Made by a program: the position numbers and the translations under genes | The notes under the pieces: generated by a model | Seen by the model: the letters and a program-made list of their open reading frames with translations, nothing else | Databases searched by the model: none | What the model was told of the DNA's origin: nothing | Shown: one piece after another, positions 46,101-54,464 of the stretch | How positions within the stretch are numbered: position 1 is the first letter of the stretch | How the letters are laid out: every line of letters begins with the position of its first letter | DNA from: Fluviicola sp. | Lineage (GTDB): Bacteria > Bacteroidota > Bacteroidia > Flavobacteriales_D > Crocinitomicaceae | Assembly (NCBI RefSeq): GCF_039596395.1 | Contig: NZ_JBCNJT010000002.1 | Span: 310,001 to 374,000 of the forward strand | Reading direction: 5' to 3' | DNA: 64,000 nt

Positions 46101-46531
46101 CCCTTTCAGGCACAGGCTCCCTGACCAATAAATACAATCCGAATACGCAACTAACAGGCGGTGCTCCGGGAGAATTAGTGCTTCTTTACAGACACACACA
46201 CGATTTCTGCGGGGCTACCCAGGATACGCTTCGCATTCAACTCACCAATTGCGGGGAAGCTACTTTTGATATTCCAACTGTGTTTACACCGAACCATGAC
46301 GGGGACAACGATTTGTTCGTCATTCCAAACCTGTATGAAACTTACCCGGATTGCAAAGTCACTATTATTAACCGCTGGGGAGCCCGGGTTTTCGAATCGA
46401 CTGGATACAGTGAACCGTGGGACGGGACTTTCAAAGGAGACGATCTTCCTTTCGGAACTTATTTCTACGAAATCGCTTCTCCGAACAACGATTTCAGCGT
46501 TATCAAAGGTTCAATCAGTATTATCCGTTAA
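43193..46531 (+). CDS. T9SS type B surface protein with seven HYR repeats
   Basis: 1112 residues. Signal peptide 1-23 (MKRLIPIFVCAIFMQWSSLL, ending LLAQ). A jelly-roll-like N-terminal domain lies about 25-190 (DNFEGAFSWNTVSTTGPNHW, then IGFRFTYNN). Seven hyalin (HYR) repeats follow (about 196-712), each starting near a TCP or TCQ motif with DNC in the middle. PKD-like strands run about 715-1015, and the type B sorting domain about 1023-1112 (IPTVFTPNHDGDNDLF, VTIINRWGARVFES, PWDGTFKGDDLP). HYR domains often mediate adhesion. The gene pairs with a PorP/SprF gene 12 nt downstream. Confidence 0.9.
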   Translation: MKRLIPIFVCAIFMQWSSLLLAQTTFITDNFEGAFSWNTVSTTGPNHWIQGSCTNNGGTSALYITSGGTTNDCTPTGIAHYGYTNASAGTETAIVYRQINAACYSAIRILAEIQIDGESGLDYLEVVLSTDAGATWAPVSTQLVANPAYTAFNQLLPGSFDNTVFLIGFRFTYNNSTIGNKAPAIDNFRVQGISGDVTPPTITCPSPATGYTDEFLCQFTLVDFGALATVNDNCGVVSTIQNPAPGTTVSANTTITIQALDPSGNSTSCNFLLTVLDTVQPKPTCPALDSVYATASCNAIVPNLVPSVTVNEACTPAASLVFSQSPAAGTTITATQNVFVTVTDLAGNTGSCFTHVVFFDTISPQITCPSNQTVSTNNGCTYDVASFTSQATVTDNCSTVFLLNQSPAVGNSLPTGVNSITIQAIDQDGNASVCQFNLTVQDGTLPVVNCPATVSVPVNNQCLALVGNLVPLVSATDNCTASNLLVFAQDKPATLLFSDSITVLMTAVDLNGNIGSCSIFVTAIDTLAPVVTCQNSVSLAISGTCSMTIPNLAGTHSAVDNCAPSNLLTFSQSPAPGMVVTNPVGIVISYTDTSGNVGTCTTQTIPIESVNPTITCPPAQTLNNGVNCYGLMANLTSLATVTDNCTGYTLTQQPAPGTNLISGTHTITITVTDLAGNSSSCNTTFSIIENQSPVISCPGNISTCNPLVNYGNPVGTDNCYFTISQTDLSGLSSGDIFPVGITTQTYQIEDSSGNTSNCSFTVEVLQYPDTAFIPNSLIYLCDTYTTTIEAQAIQSGTGSWSMLTGGGTISNPNALQTTVQNLSLGSNTFEWVVTSPTCGARRDTVRIVVNMPPPQANLQDSMYACATTNYIIQGNAPGAGAQGTWSSNSTITFNNIHAPVATILSIPDGYHTLYWTISTNGCPSTVDSAIIYAPITAQVLTPDTSFCLNQLPVNLQGNQPGSDQATYWITLSGTGSLTNKYNPNTQLTGGAPGELVLLYRHTHDFCGATQDTLRIQLTNCGEATFDIPTVFTPNHDGDNDLFVIPNLYETYPDCKVTIINRWGARVFESTGYSEPWDGTFKGDDLPFGTYFYEIASPNNDFSVIKGSISIIR

Positions 46532-46543
46532 TCCTTATTACTC

Positions 46544-47593
46544 ATGAAAAAATTCGTAGTTACAGCATTTGTTTCAGTTGCAGGATTAGTATTCGGACAA
46601 CAGGACATTCAGTTTACACAAACAGCTTCTTCCCCGTTTTTGATCAACCCGGCAGCAGGCGGACTGATGAACGTGGCTGAAGTAGTGGTCGGAAACCGCC
46701 TGCAATATGCAGGAATCGACGGAAGGCCCATGACTACTTTTGCGGGAATTCAAAGCATGGTGCGTTTTAAAAAGCGCAAATCAAAAGCGTTGTTGAGCGA
46801 ACTTTCGTCAATCGGGCAAACTTTTTACAGCACTCCGCAGCGGACTGTTGCTTACAAGCAAGTTGCCGGTTTGACTTTCATCAATGACGTTATCGGTCCG
46901 TTTACCCGAACCAATGTAAAAGCAAACATCGGGGTGCATATTCCACTTTCCCAAAAATTGAATGCCGGGATCGGTTTGGGAATTGGCTGGTCCAATTTCG
47001 GAATTGACAATTCGAAAGTAACGCTTGGAAATGCAAACGATAAGGCTTACGCCAATTATATCGGAATTGCGGCTTCACAAAATTACCTGGACGCGCAGGC
47101 CGGACTGATTGTTTACAACGACCGTTTGTTAGTGAGTGTGAGCGGAAGCCAGCTTTTCAACAATAAGACACGTTTGAGTGACGTCACTACAGAAAGCCAT
47201 TTCCAGCCGCATTTATTCGTATTGGGAAGTTATCGCTTTGATTTAGGTTCCAAATACGGTTTAGAGCCGATCGTTCAATTCAAATCCGTAAAAAATGCTC
47301 CTATCAGCTACGATGTGGCAATGCGTTTGCACTACATGCGCATGGGATGGGTGAGCCTTTCTTACCGCCGCCAATCTTCCATCGGAGTTGGTTTCGGGAT
47401 CAATTTACTGGCGCGGTTCAACGTTTCGTACTCTTTTGAATTCGGGAACGGCGTTACGGAGAAATTCGGGAATACTTCGCACGAAGTTCGACTGGGCTTT
47501 ATTTTCGGGCACAGAAGGAACATGGACAAAGAATTTAAGCAAGATGAAAAGGTAGATCCTGCTCCTGTCGAAGAAGTAAAACCGCAAGAATAA
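46544..47593 (+). CDS. PorP/SprF family type IX secretion membrane protein
   Basis: 349 residues. Signal peptide 1-19 (MKKFVVTAFVSVAGLVFGQ). The hallmark QFTQTASSPFLINPAAGG is followed by barrel strands to a terminal HEVRLGFIFGH. A charged tail after the last strand (FKQDEKVDPAPVEEVKPQE) is unusual, because barrels normally end in the last strand; it may be periplasmic. The gene starts 12 nt after the HYR adhesin and should be its outer-membrane partner, as SprF is for SprB. It is the third PorP/SprF gene of the window. Confidence 0.92.
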   Translation: MKKFVVTAFVSVAGLVFGQQDIQFTQTASSPFLINPAAGGLMNVAEVVVGNRLQYAGIDGRPMTTFAGIQSMVRFKKRKSKALLSELSSIGQTFYSTPQRTVAYKQVAGLTFINDVIGPFTRTNVKANIGVHIPLSQKLNAGIGLGIGWSNFGIDNSKVTLGNANDKAYANYIGIAASQNYLDAQAGLIVYNDRLLVSVSGSQLFNNKTRLSDVTTESHFQPHLFVLGSYRFDLGSKYGLEPIVQFKSVKNAPISYDVAMRLHYMRMGWVSLSYRRQSSIGVGFGINLLARFNVSYSFEFGNGVTEKFGNTSHEVRLGFIFGHRRNMDKEFKQDEKVDPAPVEEVKPQE

Positions 47594-47614
47594 ATGCTAA
47601 TTTTCAAGTATTGT

Positions 47615-47622
47615 TAATTTTG
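47615..47622 (+). promoter_or_regulatory. -7 box TAATTTTG for the PlsC-like gene
   Basis: Exact TAnnTTTG match, 18 nt upstream of the ATG at 47641. Confidence 0.55.
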
Positions 47623-47640
47623 TAAAAAAGTTCACTTGCT

Positions 47641-48963
47641 ATGCGTCCGTTTTACTTCTTACTCAAAGTTTCATTAAACATTTCTTTCAGACTCTTCTAC
47701 AAGCATTTCATTGTTTTACGTAAACACAAAAAACTTTTCGGCAGTACGATTTATGTGAGTAATCACCCGAATTCCTTCATGGACCCGATCATGATCGGAG
47801 CGATGAATTATCCCATTGTTCATTTTATGACCCGGTCGGATGTATTCGTTTGGTGGCTGAAACCGATTTTATGGTCGGCACACATGTTACCGATTTATCG
47901 CCAGCACGACGGCGGTGATATGAAAGGAAAAAACACCGATGTTTTCAAAAAAGTAAATCAATCCCTGAAAATGGGGCGCAATATCCTGATTTTCGGTGAA
48001 GGTTTTACGGATGATACGCCCATCAGAGGTTTAAAACCGGTTAAAAAAGGGCCTGCACGAATGGCTTTCGGGGCGCTGGATGCGATCAACTGGAGCAAAA
48101 AAATCTACATTGCCGGAATCGGCGTGAGTTATACCGATAGAAACACGATCGGATCTGAGTTTGTCCTGGACAATGGCCCGAAAATCTGCTTGAACGACTA
48201 CAAAGAAGCTTATGCTGAAAATCCCAATAAAGTCATCAATGAGGTGACCAAGCGGGTTGAAAAAGACATGCAGGACTGTATTGTCTATATTGCCAAACCG
48301 GCTCGTTATTCCTTGCTGGAAGGCATTATGCAGATTACACGTAAAGGATACAATCACACCAATCACGATGCGCGTATTCCACTGGTGAAACGCTGGGAAT
48401 ATTCCAAAAAACTGGCAACCTGGATCAATGAGAACGTAACGGATGAAAGCACGGAAATCCTTGCTCTTCAGAAGGATCTGGACGCTTATTTCAACCTGGA
48501 AAAACGCATGAAAGTACAGGACCGTTTTGTGATTGCCAAACAACACCCTGAGTTGGTAAGCACCTTGAATAACTGGTTGTACCTGATTTTGATGTGGCCT
48601 TTTGCAATCGCCGGATTCATTCACGGATTTATTCCTTACATCATTTCCAAAAAACTGACGGAAAAAATCATGAGACGAAAGGTTTTCTGGGGTTCCGTAA
48701 AAATGATGATGGCCAAGATCATCGGTTCGATCTACAATATCCCGATCATTATTTTAGTTACCAAATGGTATTTACCTCACTGGTCGCTTGGAGTTCTATA
48801 CTATTTCATCATTCCGGTATTGTGGCGTTTGAGCTATGAATATGCCCGGCAGTTCAAAGAAATCCAAATCAAACGCAAAATGAAAAGTGTGGATCTTTCC
48901 AAGTTTATCGAGAAGCGTGCAGACCTGGAAGAGCGTATCAAAAAGCTGATTCCGGTTGCATAA
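47641..48963 (+). CDS. PlsC-domain acyltransferase with extra C-terminal membrane part
   Basis: 440 residues. The N-terminal acyltransferase domain has the HX4D motif in VSNHPNSFMDP and the second block FGEGFTDD. About 200 residues after that are charged, then hydrophobic helices (NWLYLILMWPFAIAGFIHGFIPYII, IIGSIYNIPIIILVTKWYL, WSLGVLYYFIIPVLWRL) precede a basic C terminus. Simple PlsC enzymes are about 240 residues, so this is a longer form, likely esterifying a glycerophospholipid or related lipid in the inner membrane. Substrates unknown. A -7 box lies 18 nt upstream. Confidence 0.83.
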   Translation: MRPFYFLLKVSLNISFRLFYKHFIVLRKHKKLFGSTIYVSNHPNSFMDPIMIGAMNYPIVHFMTRSDVFVWWLKPILWSAHMLPIYRQHDGGDMKGKNTDVFKKVNQSLKMGRNILIFGEGFTDDTPIRGLKPVKKGPARMAFGALDAINWSKKIYIAGIGVSYTDRNTIGSEFVLDNGPKICLNDYKEAYAENPNKVINEVTKRVEKDMQDCIVYIAKPARYSLLEGIMQITRKGYNHTNHDARIPLVKRWEYSKKLATWINENVTDESTEILALQKDLDAYFNLEKRMKVQDRFVIAKQHPELVSTLNNWLYLILMWPFAIAGFIHGFIPYIISKKLTEKIMRRKVFWGSVKMMMAKIIGSIYNIPIIILVTKWYLPHWSLGVLYYFIIPVLWRLSYEYARQFKEIQIKRKMKSVDLSKFIEKRADLEERIKKLIPVA

Positions 48964-49000
48964 TCGGTAAGAAAGACTAAATTTACTTCACACGCTGAAA

Positions 49001-50950
49001 ATGAACATCTTGAAACGATTACTACTAAGTTCCTTACTACTTGGGCTAAACAGCGTATGTTTAGCACAAACTGTCAGTTACAGGGATTTATTTGACCGTA
49101 TCAGGAAAAATCCTTCAGACACCACCACTGTCACTGCTTTTTTGCAAAAAATTAAAAAGGACGGCGCAGAAACGGATTCCACCGCTTTAAAAGCTGAAAA
49201 GTTTTACGGCTTTATTTCGGACACCAAAAACCACCGGCATGTAGCCCAGATCGCTATTTTCATCGGAAGCCAGTACAATAATGTCGGAAAGTATTCCCAG
49301 GCCCTGAAATACGAGATCATCGCCGAAAAGCGATTGAAACGCATTCCTCTGACGCATTTGCTGGGCACAACTTACAGTTTGATGGGAAACACTTATTTCG
49401 CTTTGAAAAATGAAAAAAAGCAGGAAGAAAGTTTCCGGAACTGTTACGATATCGGGGTGAAACTGGGCAACCAAATGACGATTGCCGTCGGAGCTACCGG
49501 ATTGGGCAATTATTACAGCAGTATCAAGGAATACGAAGCTTCGAACAAATGGAACTATAAAGCGCTGGCACAATTCGACGCCATTCACAACAACCTGGCA
49601 AGTGGCATTATTCGCGTGAATATTGCAGCGAATTACCGCAAGCTCCACCAAATGGATAAGGCGAAAAAGATGCTCCGGGAATCCGAAAAGAACGTATTGC
49701 TGAGCGAAAACAATTATGCCAAATCCGGGTACCACCAGGAAGTGGGCGATCAGTTCATGGTTGAAAAAAAATATGCAGAAGCCATTCCTGCCTACAAAAC
49801 CGCTCTCGACCTCGTACTGATCGATAAGGCAAACCACAACATTTCCGATCTTTCCAAACTCCTGTCAGAAGCTTATGCTAAAAATCACCAGTATAAAGAA
49901 TCGGTGGATGCTCTGAAAATGCACCTGCAATACAAAGACAGCGTGTTCAATGAAACCAGTAATCAGCAATTGCTTTCTACGGAAGAACAATACAAAACGG
50001 AGAAAAAAGATGCCGAGATCAAATTACTGAGCCAGGCAAATGCATTGCACGAAAGTGAACTGGATCGCAAACAATTTATGATTTGGGCCTTCGGATTTGC
50101 AGGATTGTTATTGGTCGGAGTCGGGATTTATCTGTTGAAATCCATTCGCAGAAAAAACAAAACCAACGAACTGCTCGCTTTAAAAAATACGATTATTGAA
50201 GAAAAACAGCAGGAAATCCTCAGCAGTATCAATTACGCCAAACGCATTCAATATACACTTTTGGCAAACGATTCCTTACTGGAGTCGAACCTCAAAAAGC
50301 ACTTTGTACTTTTCCAGCCCAAAGACATTGTTTCCGGCGATTTCTACTGGGCAATCAAAACCAAAACACATTTTTTCCTGGCAGTTTGCGATTGCACGGG
50401 CCATGGTGTTCCCGGAGCTTTTATGAGTTTGCTCAATATCAATTTCCTCAAAGAAGCCATCACGGAAAAACACCTTTCCGATCCAGGACAGATTCTTGAT
50501 TTCGTTAGAAAACGCCTGATCGAAAACCTGGACCAGGGAAAACATTTCGACGGAATGGACGGAATACTGCTGTCCATGAACCTCGAAACCAGGGAGATTC
50601 AATACGCGGGAGCCAATAATGGCCCGGTAATTATCCGCAACGAAGAAATCATCGAGTTGCCTTACGATAAAATGCCTGTCGGAAACGGGATACGCACCAA
50701 CATGTTCCAAACACATGCATTACCGCATCAAACCGGTGATTGGTTGTACCTGTTCACAGATGGTTATGCGGACCAGTTCGGTGGATTGAAAGGGAAAAAA
50801 TTCAAGTACAGCAAGCTGAAAGAATTGCTTTTGAACACCAGCAAAAAACCGGAAAACGAACAGCACTCGATTTTAAGAGATACATTTAACCAGTGGAAAT
50901 CGGACCTGGAGCAGGTGGATGATATCTGTGTATTTGGAATCGGACTTTAG
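49001..50950 (+). CDS. TPR sensor with SpoIIE-type serine phosphatase
   Basis: 649 residues. Signal peptide 1-22 (MNILKRLLLSSLLLGLNSVC, ending LAQ). TPR helices about 50-340 sit in the periplasm, one TM about 355-378 (WAFGFAGLLLVGVGIYLL), a coiled coil, then a PP2C/SpoIIE domain about 410-649. Visible motifs: SGDFYWA, CDCTGHGVPGAFMSLLN, FTDGYADQFGG and a final DDICVFGI, giving the metal-binding acidic residues. It should sense envelope state through the TPRs and dephosphorylate an anti-sigma antagonist or similar partner (inference from family). The 1423-residue protein at 55848 ends in a close relative of this domain. Confidence 0.87.
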   Translation: MNILKRLLLSSLLLGLNSVCLAQTVSYRDLFDRIRKNPSDTTTVTAFLQKIKKDGAETDSTALKAEKFYGFISDTKNHRHVAQIAIFIGSQYNNVGKYSQALKYEIIAEKRLKRIPLTHLLGTTYSLMGNTYFALKNEKKQEESFRNCYDIGVKLGNQMTIAVGATGLGNYYSSIKEYEASNKWNYKALAQFDAIHNNLASGIIRVNIAANYRKLHQMDKAKKMLRESEKNVLLSENNYAKSGYHQEVGDQFMVEKKYAEAIPAYKTALDLVLIDKANHNISDLSKLLSEAYAKNHQYKESVDALKMHLQYKDSVFNETSNQQLLSTEEQYKTEKKDAEIKLLSQANALHESELDRKQFMIWAFGFAGLLLVGVGIYLLKSIRRKNKTNELLALKNTIIEEKQQEILSSINYAKRIQYTLLANDSLLESNLKKHFVLFQPKDIVSGDFYWAIKTKTHFFLAVCDCTGHGVPGAFMSLLNINFLKEAITEKHLSDPGQILDFVRKRLIENLDQGKHFDGMDGILLSMNLETREIQYAGANNGPVIIRNEEIIELPYDKMPVGNGIRTNMFQTHALPHQTGDWLYLFTDGYADQFGGLKGKKFKYSKLKELLLNTSKKPENEQHSILRDTFNQWKSDLEQVDDICVFGIGL

Positions 50951-51106
50951 AGGAAGTTCAAAAGGTTTAAATCTTCTTCGCTCTGTGCCTTCGCTGACCT
51001 TGCTCTGCCGAAGTGGCTACACAAAGGCAAGAGCTTCAGCATAAGCGTTGTGAGTTTCGAAGGTTCAAAGAGATCAAAAGAGTTCAGGGTTGTTTAACAT
51101 ATGAAA

Positions 51107-51190
51107 ACATTTGAACATTTGAACATTTGAACATTTGAACATTTGAACATTTGAACATTTGAACATTTGAACATTTGAACATTTGAACAT
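51107..51190. repeat. Perfect tandem repeat of ACATTTGA (10.5 copies)
   Basis: Unbroken 8-bp units from 51107 to 51190, ending at the crcB stop codon and lying between convergent genes. The repeated word contains TTGAAC, linking it to the other TTGAAC arrays of the window. It has no spacers and so is not a CRISPR array. Confidence 0.9.
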
Positions 51191-51558
51191 TAAACAACTA
51201 ATTTCCTGCCCAAATATACCATTCCGATACAGAAACTGATCGAGATCACGATATTCAAAACCGCAATCAGCCACTGCCCTCTTTCCATCAATTCCAGGTT
51301 TTCTTTTGCAAAGGTTGAAAATGTACTGAATCCGCCGCAAACACCGATAATCCAAAATGCCTGGAAGGAATCCGCATTCGCAGGTTTCATTTTCATCATC
51401 AGTACCAGGAATATACCTACCAATAAAGAAGCCAGCAGATTGGAAGCGAGTGTTGCGACCGGAAAAACGGATTTCGGGAATTTAAGAATTAACTGACTGA
51501 TCCCAAAACGCAGTAAGGACCCGATTCCTCCTCCCAAAAAGACATAAAATACATTCAT
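51190..51558 (-). CDS. crcB: Fluoride exporter FluC/CrcB
   Basis: 122 residues, four transmembrane helices, family length. Conserved pieces: GGGIGSLLRFGIS, the helix with ATLASNLLASLLVG (channel Asn), and GVCGGFSTFSTFAKE, the Phe/Thr/Ser box that lines the pore and holds the sodium site. It works as an inward-outward dimer exporting fluoride. Only one crcB gene is present, so a homodimer is expected. It overlaps the PAP2 gene by 4 nt (ATGA-type) and ends a unit obg-pap2-crcB. No fluoride riboswitch was recognised upstream. Confidence 0.92.
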   Translation of the reverse strand: MNVFYVFLGGGIGSLLRFGISQLILKFPKSVFPVATLASNLLASLLVGIFLVLMMKMKPANADSFQAFWIIGVCGGFSTFSTFAKENLELMERGQWLIAVLNIVISISFCIGMVYLGRKLVV

Positions 51559-52145
51559 TCGGACGTTGTTTTAGTACCAAAAAATCGTTGATACAACTTC
51601 CAAAATACGAAAGCCCACAAAATTCCCCAAATAACGCCGCAAAGTACATCCGATAAATAGTGCATCGTCAGGTAAATCCGGCTAAGCCCGATCAAAGCAA
51701 CGCAAAAGATCAGGATCCATTTCAGGTTCGGGTAGAACTTGCGCAGGAAGAACCATCCCAACAATGCTACTGCAGCATTATTGGAGGCGTGGGAAGAAAA
51801 GAACCCGTATTTTCCGCCCAAATAGGTATGTCCGTCTTCCATGAAATAATGCAGGTGTTTTTCCAGCAGCAAATTATGGGACGGGCGGTACCGCATGATC
51901 GTGTCCTTGAAAAAGAAAGTCGTGGAACTATCTACGATGGCTATCATTAACAGGGCCATTGCCAGGAACACAAACATGGTTCGCGTTCCATAGTTCCGGT
52001 AGATCAAATAAATGAGCAATAAGTAAAACGGAATCCACGTGGCTGTTTTGGTAACATACCAGAAAAACTGATCCAAGAACGGCGTATTCCAACCATTTAT
52101 CGTTAGAACAATACTTCTGTCAATGGATTCCAGGTATTCAAACAT
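51555..52145 (-). CDS. PAP2-family phosphatase (undecaprenyl-diphosphatase/lipid phosphatase type)
   Basis: 196 residues, about five or six transmembrane helices. Three phosphatase motifs: KDTIMRYRP (KX6RP), the FFSSHASNN (PSGH-like) block, and [16 protein letters not shown] (SRX5HX3D). It removes phosphate from an isoprenoid or phospholipid in the membrane; undecaprenyl pyrophosphate recycling is a usual role for such genes but not proved. It overlaps obg upstream by 8 nt and crcB downstream by 4 nt. Confidence 0.88.
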   Translation of the reverse strand: MFEYLESIDRSIVLTINGWNTPFLDQFFWYVTKTATWIPFYLLLIYLIYRNYGTRTMFVFLAMALLMIAIVDSSTTFFFKDTIMRYRPSHNLLLEKHLHYFMEDGHTYLGGKYGFFSSHASNNAAVALLGWFFLRKFYPNLKWILIFCVALIGLSRIYLTMHYLSDVLCGVIWGILWAFVFWKLYQRFFGTKTTSE

Positions 52146-53130
52146 GGGTCAAATGCTTCCAGATCAAGTCTTTTAATTCCGTGAGGCCTTGCTGTGCAAC
52201 AGACGAAATGAACACATAAGGTATTTTCGGCAAATCCTTGCTCATTGCTTCTTTCAATTCGTCGTCCAGCATATCGGATTTCGTAATTGCCAGCAAGCGC
52301 TCTTTGTGCAGCAATTCCGGATTGTATTGTTTCAATTCGTTTAGCAGCAATTTGTATTCTTCGTGAATATCATCCGCATCTGCCGGAACCATGAACAACA
52401 AACAGGAATTCCGTTCGATGTGGCGCAGGAAGCGCAATCCCAAACCTTTTCCTTCGTGTGCCCCTTCAATGATTCCCGGAATATCTGCCATTACAAATGA
52501 ACGGTAATCGCGGTATTTGACAATTCCCAGGTTCGGTCGGAGCGTGGTAAACGGATAGTCCGCAATTTCGGGTTTCGCTGAAGATAAAACAGAAAGCAGC
52601 GTACTTTTCCCGGCATTGGGTTTCCCCACCAAACCGACATCCGCCAGGATTTTCATTTCGAGGATCATCCAGCGTTCCTGGCCAGGTTCCCCGGGCTGTG
52701 CAAAACGCGGAGTCTGGTAGGTCGACGATTTAAAATGATCGTTCCCTAAACCTCCGCGACCTCCCGGTACCAGGATCTTTTCCTCGCCGTCTTCCGTGAT
52801 CTCGAAAAGTGTTTCTCCGGTTTCCGCATCTTTTGCCAGGGTTCCAAGCGGAACTTCAATGTACTTATCTTCTCCCTGTGCACCTTTTTGCAATTGGCCA
52901 GAACCATGTTCCCCGTGACCGGCTTTGGAGTGTTTCTGATACTTCAAATGAAGTAAAGTCCACAATTGACTGTTCCCGCGCAGGATAATATGGCCGCCGC
53001 GTCCTCCATCACCACCATCCGGTCCTCCCTGCGGAATATACTTTTCGCGACGAAAATGCGCCGAACCACCACCTCCGTTCCCGGAAGTACAGTGAATTTT
53101 TACATAATCAACGAAATTATCTGATGCCAT
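52138..53130 (-). CDS. obg: GTPase Obg (CgtA)
   Basis: 330 residues from the ATG at 53130 ([14 protein letters not shown], the usual start). Codons upstream to 53181 lie in repeat DNA and are rejected. An Obg fold with glycine-rich [20 protein letters not shown] (1-160) precedes the G domain: G1 GKPNAGKST near 167, then [16 protein letters not shown], and TKSD. It aids 50S assembly and stress control. It starts with the same TAAAAGAAAAAAGTATG leader as adk and leads the unit with the PAP2 and crcB genes. Confidence 0.96.
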   Translation of the reverse strand: MASDNFVDYVKIHCTSGNGGGGSAHFRREKYIPQGGPDGGDGGRGGHIILRGNSQLWTLLHLKYQKHSKAGHGEHGSGQLQKGAQGEDKYIEVPLGTLAKDAETGETLFEITEDGEEKILVPGGRGGLGNDHFKSSTYQTPRFAQPGEPGQERWMILEMKILADVGLVGKPNAGKSTLLSVLSSAKPEIADYPFTTLRPNLGIVKYRDYRSFVMADIPGIIEGAHEGKGLGLRFLRHIERNSCLLFMVPADADDIHEEYKLLLNELKQYNPELLHKERLLAITKSDMLDDELKEAMSKDLPKIPYVFISSVAQQGLTELKDLIWKHLTHV

Positions 53131-53144
53131 ACTTTTTTCTTTTA

Positions 53145-53250
53145 GAAAAAGTTCAAGTGTTGAAATGTTCAAAAGGTTCAATAATCTCGCAATACCGGCG
53201 GATCAAATTCGAACTTTGGAACTTTTTAAACGTTTGAACCGTTTTGAAAA
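53145..53250. repeat. TTGAAC/GTTCAA array between adk and obg
   Basis: Degenerate GTTCAA and TTGAAC units with A/T spacers (for example GTTCAAAAGGTTCAATAA and CGTTTGAACCG). Same family as the arrays elsewhere in the window. Confidence 0.5.
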
Positions 53251-53267
53251 ACTCCTATAGACTTGAA

Positions 53268-53292
53268 AACCGCACTCTGTTCGAATGCGGTT
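53268..53292. terminator. Weak hairpin after adk
   Basis: AACCGCA (53268-53274) pairs with TGCGGTT (53286-53292), 11-nt loop; on the minus strand it is followed by TTTTC. It lies 24-48 nt past the adk stop and may be a modest terminator. Confidence 0.4.
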
Positions 53293-53315
53293 AACGTCCG
53301 GGTTGTTTTCCGTAA

Positions 53316-53888
53316 TTAATTATTGTCTATTGCAGCGTACAATCTCTCTGAAATATCGTCGATACTTCCGATGCCGTCTACTGCAATGTATTTTCCCTGT
53401 TTTTCGTAGTAATCTTTCACCGGCGCCGTTTCATTCTTATAAACATTGATACGGTTCTGGATTACTTCCGGATTTGCATCATCCGGTCTTCCGCTGACTT
53501 CCGCACGTTTTTTCAAACGCTCTCGCAATTCTTCTTCAGCTACTTCCAACCCAACCATCATGGTAATTTCGGTATTGATAGAACCAAGGAATGAATCCAA
53601 AGCCTGAGCCTGTGCATTTGTTCGTGGAAATCCGTCAAAAATAAAGCCTTTGGCATTTTCATGCTTCAACACTTCGCTTTTCAACATATTAATTGTCACC
53701 TCATCCGGTACTAAATTTCCCTGATCCATGTAACTTTTTGCCAATAGGCCCAATTCGGTTTCACCTTTGATGTTTGCGCGAAAGATATCACCTGTTGATA
53801 AATGCACCAGGTTATATCTGACGATCAATCTTTCCGACTGTGTCCCTTTCCCTGCTCCGGGAGGGCCAAATAGTACGATGTTCAACAT
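53316..53888 (-). CDS. adk: Adenylate kinase (short form)
   Basis: 190 residues. P-loop GPPGAGKGT at 8-16, LSTGDIFRAN, GFIFDGFPRTNAQA, and RPDDANPEVIQNRI. The LID domain is the short form without a zinc-binding CxxC, typical of proteins of this length. It interconverts AMP+ATP with ADP in the cytoplasm. It follows hpt by 21 nt, suggesting one unit of purine nucleotide genes. The leader before its ATG is identical over 17 nt to that of obg. Confidence 0.96.
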   Translation of the reverse strand: MLNIVLFGPPGAGKGTQSERLIVRYNLVHLSTGDIFRANIKGETELGLLAKSYMDQGNLVPDEVTINMLKSEVLKHENAKGFIFDGFPRTNAQAQALDSFLGSINTEITMMVGLEVAEEELRERLKKRAEVSGRPDDANPEVIQNRINVYKNETAPVKDYYEKQGKYIAVDGIGSIDDISERLYAAIDNN

Positions 53889-53909
53889 ACTTTTTTCTTT
53901 TAATGGGAT

Positions 53910-54443
53910 TTATTCTCCCTTCAGTTGATAAATGTGTTCGGTATTTCTTCCCTGCTCGTTGTAATCCAGGCCGTAGCCTACTACAAATTTGTTCGGAATG
54001 GAAAAACCAATATATGTTGGGGTATGTGTTCCTTTAAATGCGTCCGGTTTGAATAACAAAGTTGCTATTTCCAAACTTGCCGGTTTTTCTACCGATAACA
54101 AGGTAAATAACTTCTCCATCGTAATACCGGTGTCTACGATATCTTCCAAAATAACGACGTGTTTATCTTTGATCGACGTTGTAAGGCCGATTACCTCATC
54201 CACTCTTCCGGAAGAATGCATTCCCTGGTAGCTGCTTACTTTTACAAAGGTAATTTCACAGGAAGACCGGAAATATTTCATCAGATCAGCAGCGAACATA
54301 AACGCTCCGTTCAAAACAGCAATAAATACGACCTCTTTTCCCGCGTAATCCTGTTCCAATCGTGCAGCTAAAGCCGAAATCTCTGACTGAATTTTTTCTT
54401 TTTGGATAAAAATCTCAAATGTTTTATCGTTGAGTTGAAGCAC
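53910..54443 (-). CDS. hpt: Hypoxanthine phosphoribosyltransferase
   Basis: 177 residues from a GTG at 54443 (VLQLNDKTFEIF), where family proteins usually begin. The earlier in-frame TTG (54467) lies inside the -7 box TAGTTTTG, so it cannot be translated from that promoter. Motifs: FIAVLNGAFMFAADL, SSYQGMHSS, and the PRPP loop VVILEDIVDTGITM, then FVVGYGLDYNEQGRN. It salvages hypoxanthine (perhaps guanine) into IMP/GMP. It leads adk and is divergent from purK, so two purine genes share an upstream region. Confidence 0.9.
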   Translation of the reverse strand: MLQLNDKTFEIFIQKEKIQSEISALAARLEQDYAGKEVVFIAVLNGAFMFAADLMKYFRSSCEITFVKVSSYQGMHSSGRVDEVIGLTTSIKDKHVVILEDIVDTGITMEKLFTLLSVEKPASLEIATLLFKPDAFKGTHTPTYIGFSIPNKFVVGYGLDYNEQGRNTEHIYQLKGE

Positions 54444-54464
54444 TTTGTCGTCTAATTTTAAGTG

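Noticed and set aside
50951-51106. Possible small RNA or gene in the gap after the TPR-SpoIIE gene
   Set aside because: The DNA has weak short inverted words only (CTTCG/CGAAG) and no promoter box or ORF I would trust.
51107-51190. CRISPR array
   Set aside because: The 8-bp units are contiguous with no spacers, and there are no cas genes.
51559-51700. Fluoride riboswitch for crcB
   Set aside because: crcB lies inside a coding overlap with the PAP2 gene, leaving no leader for an aptamer.
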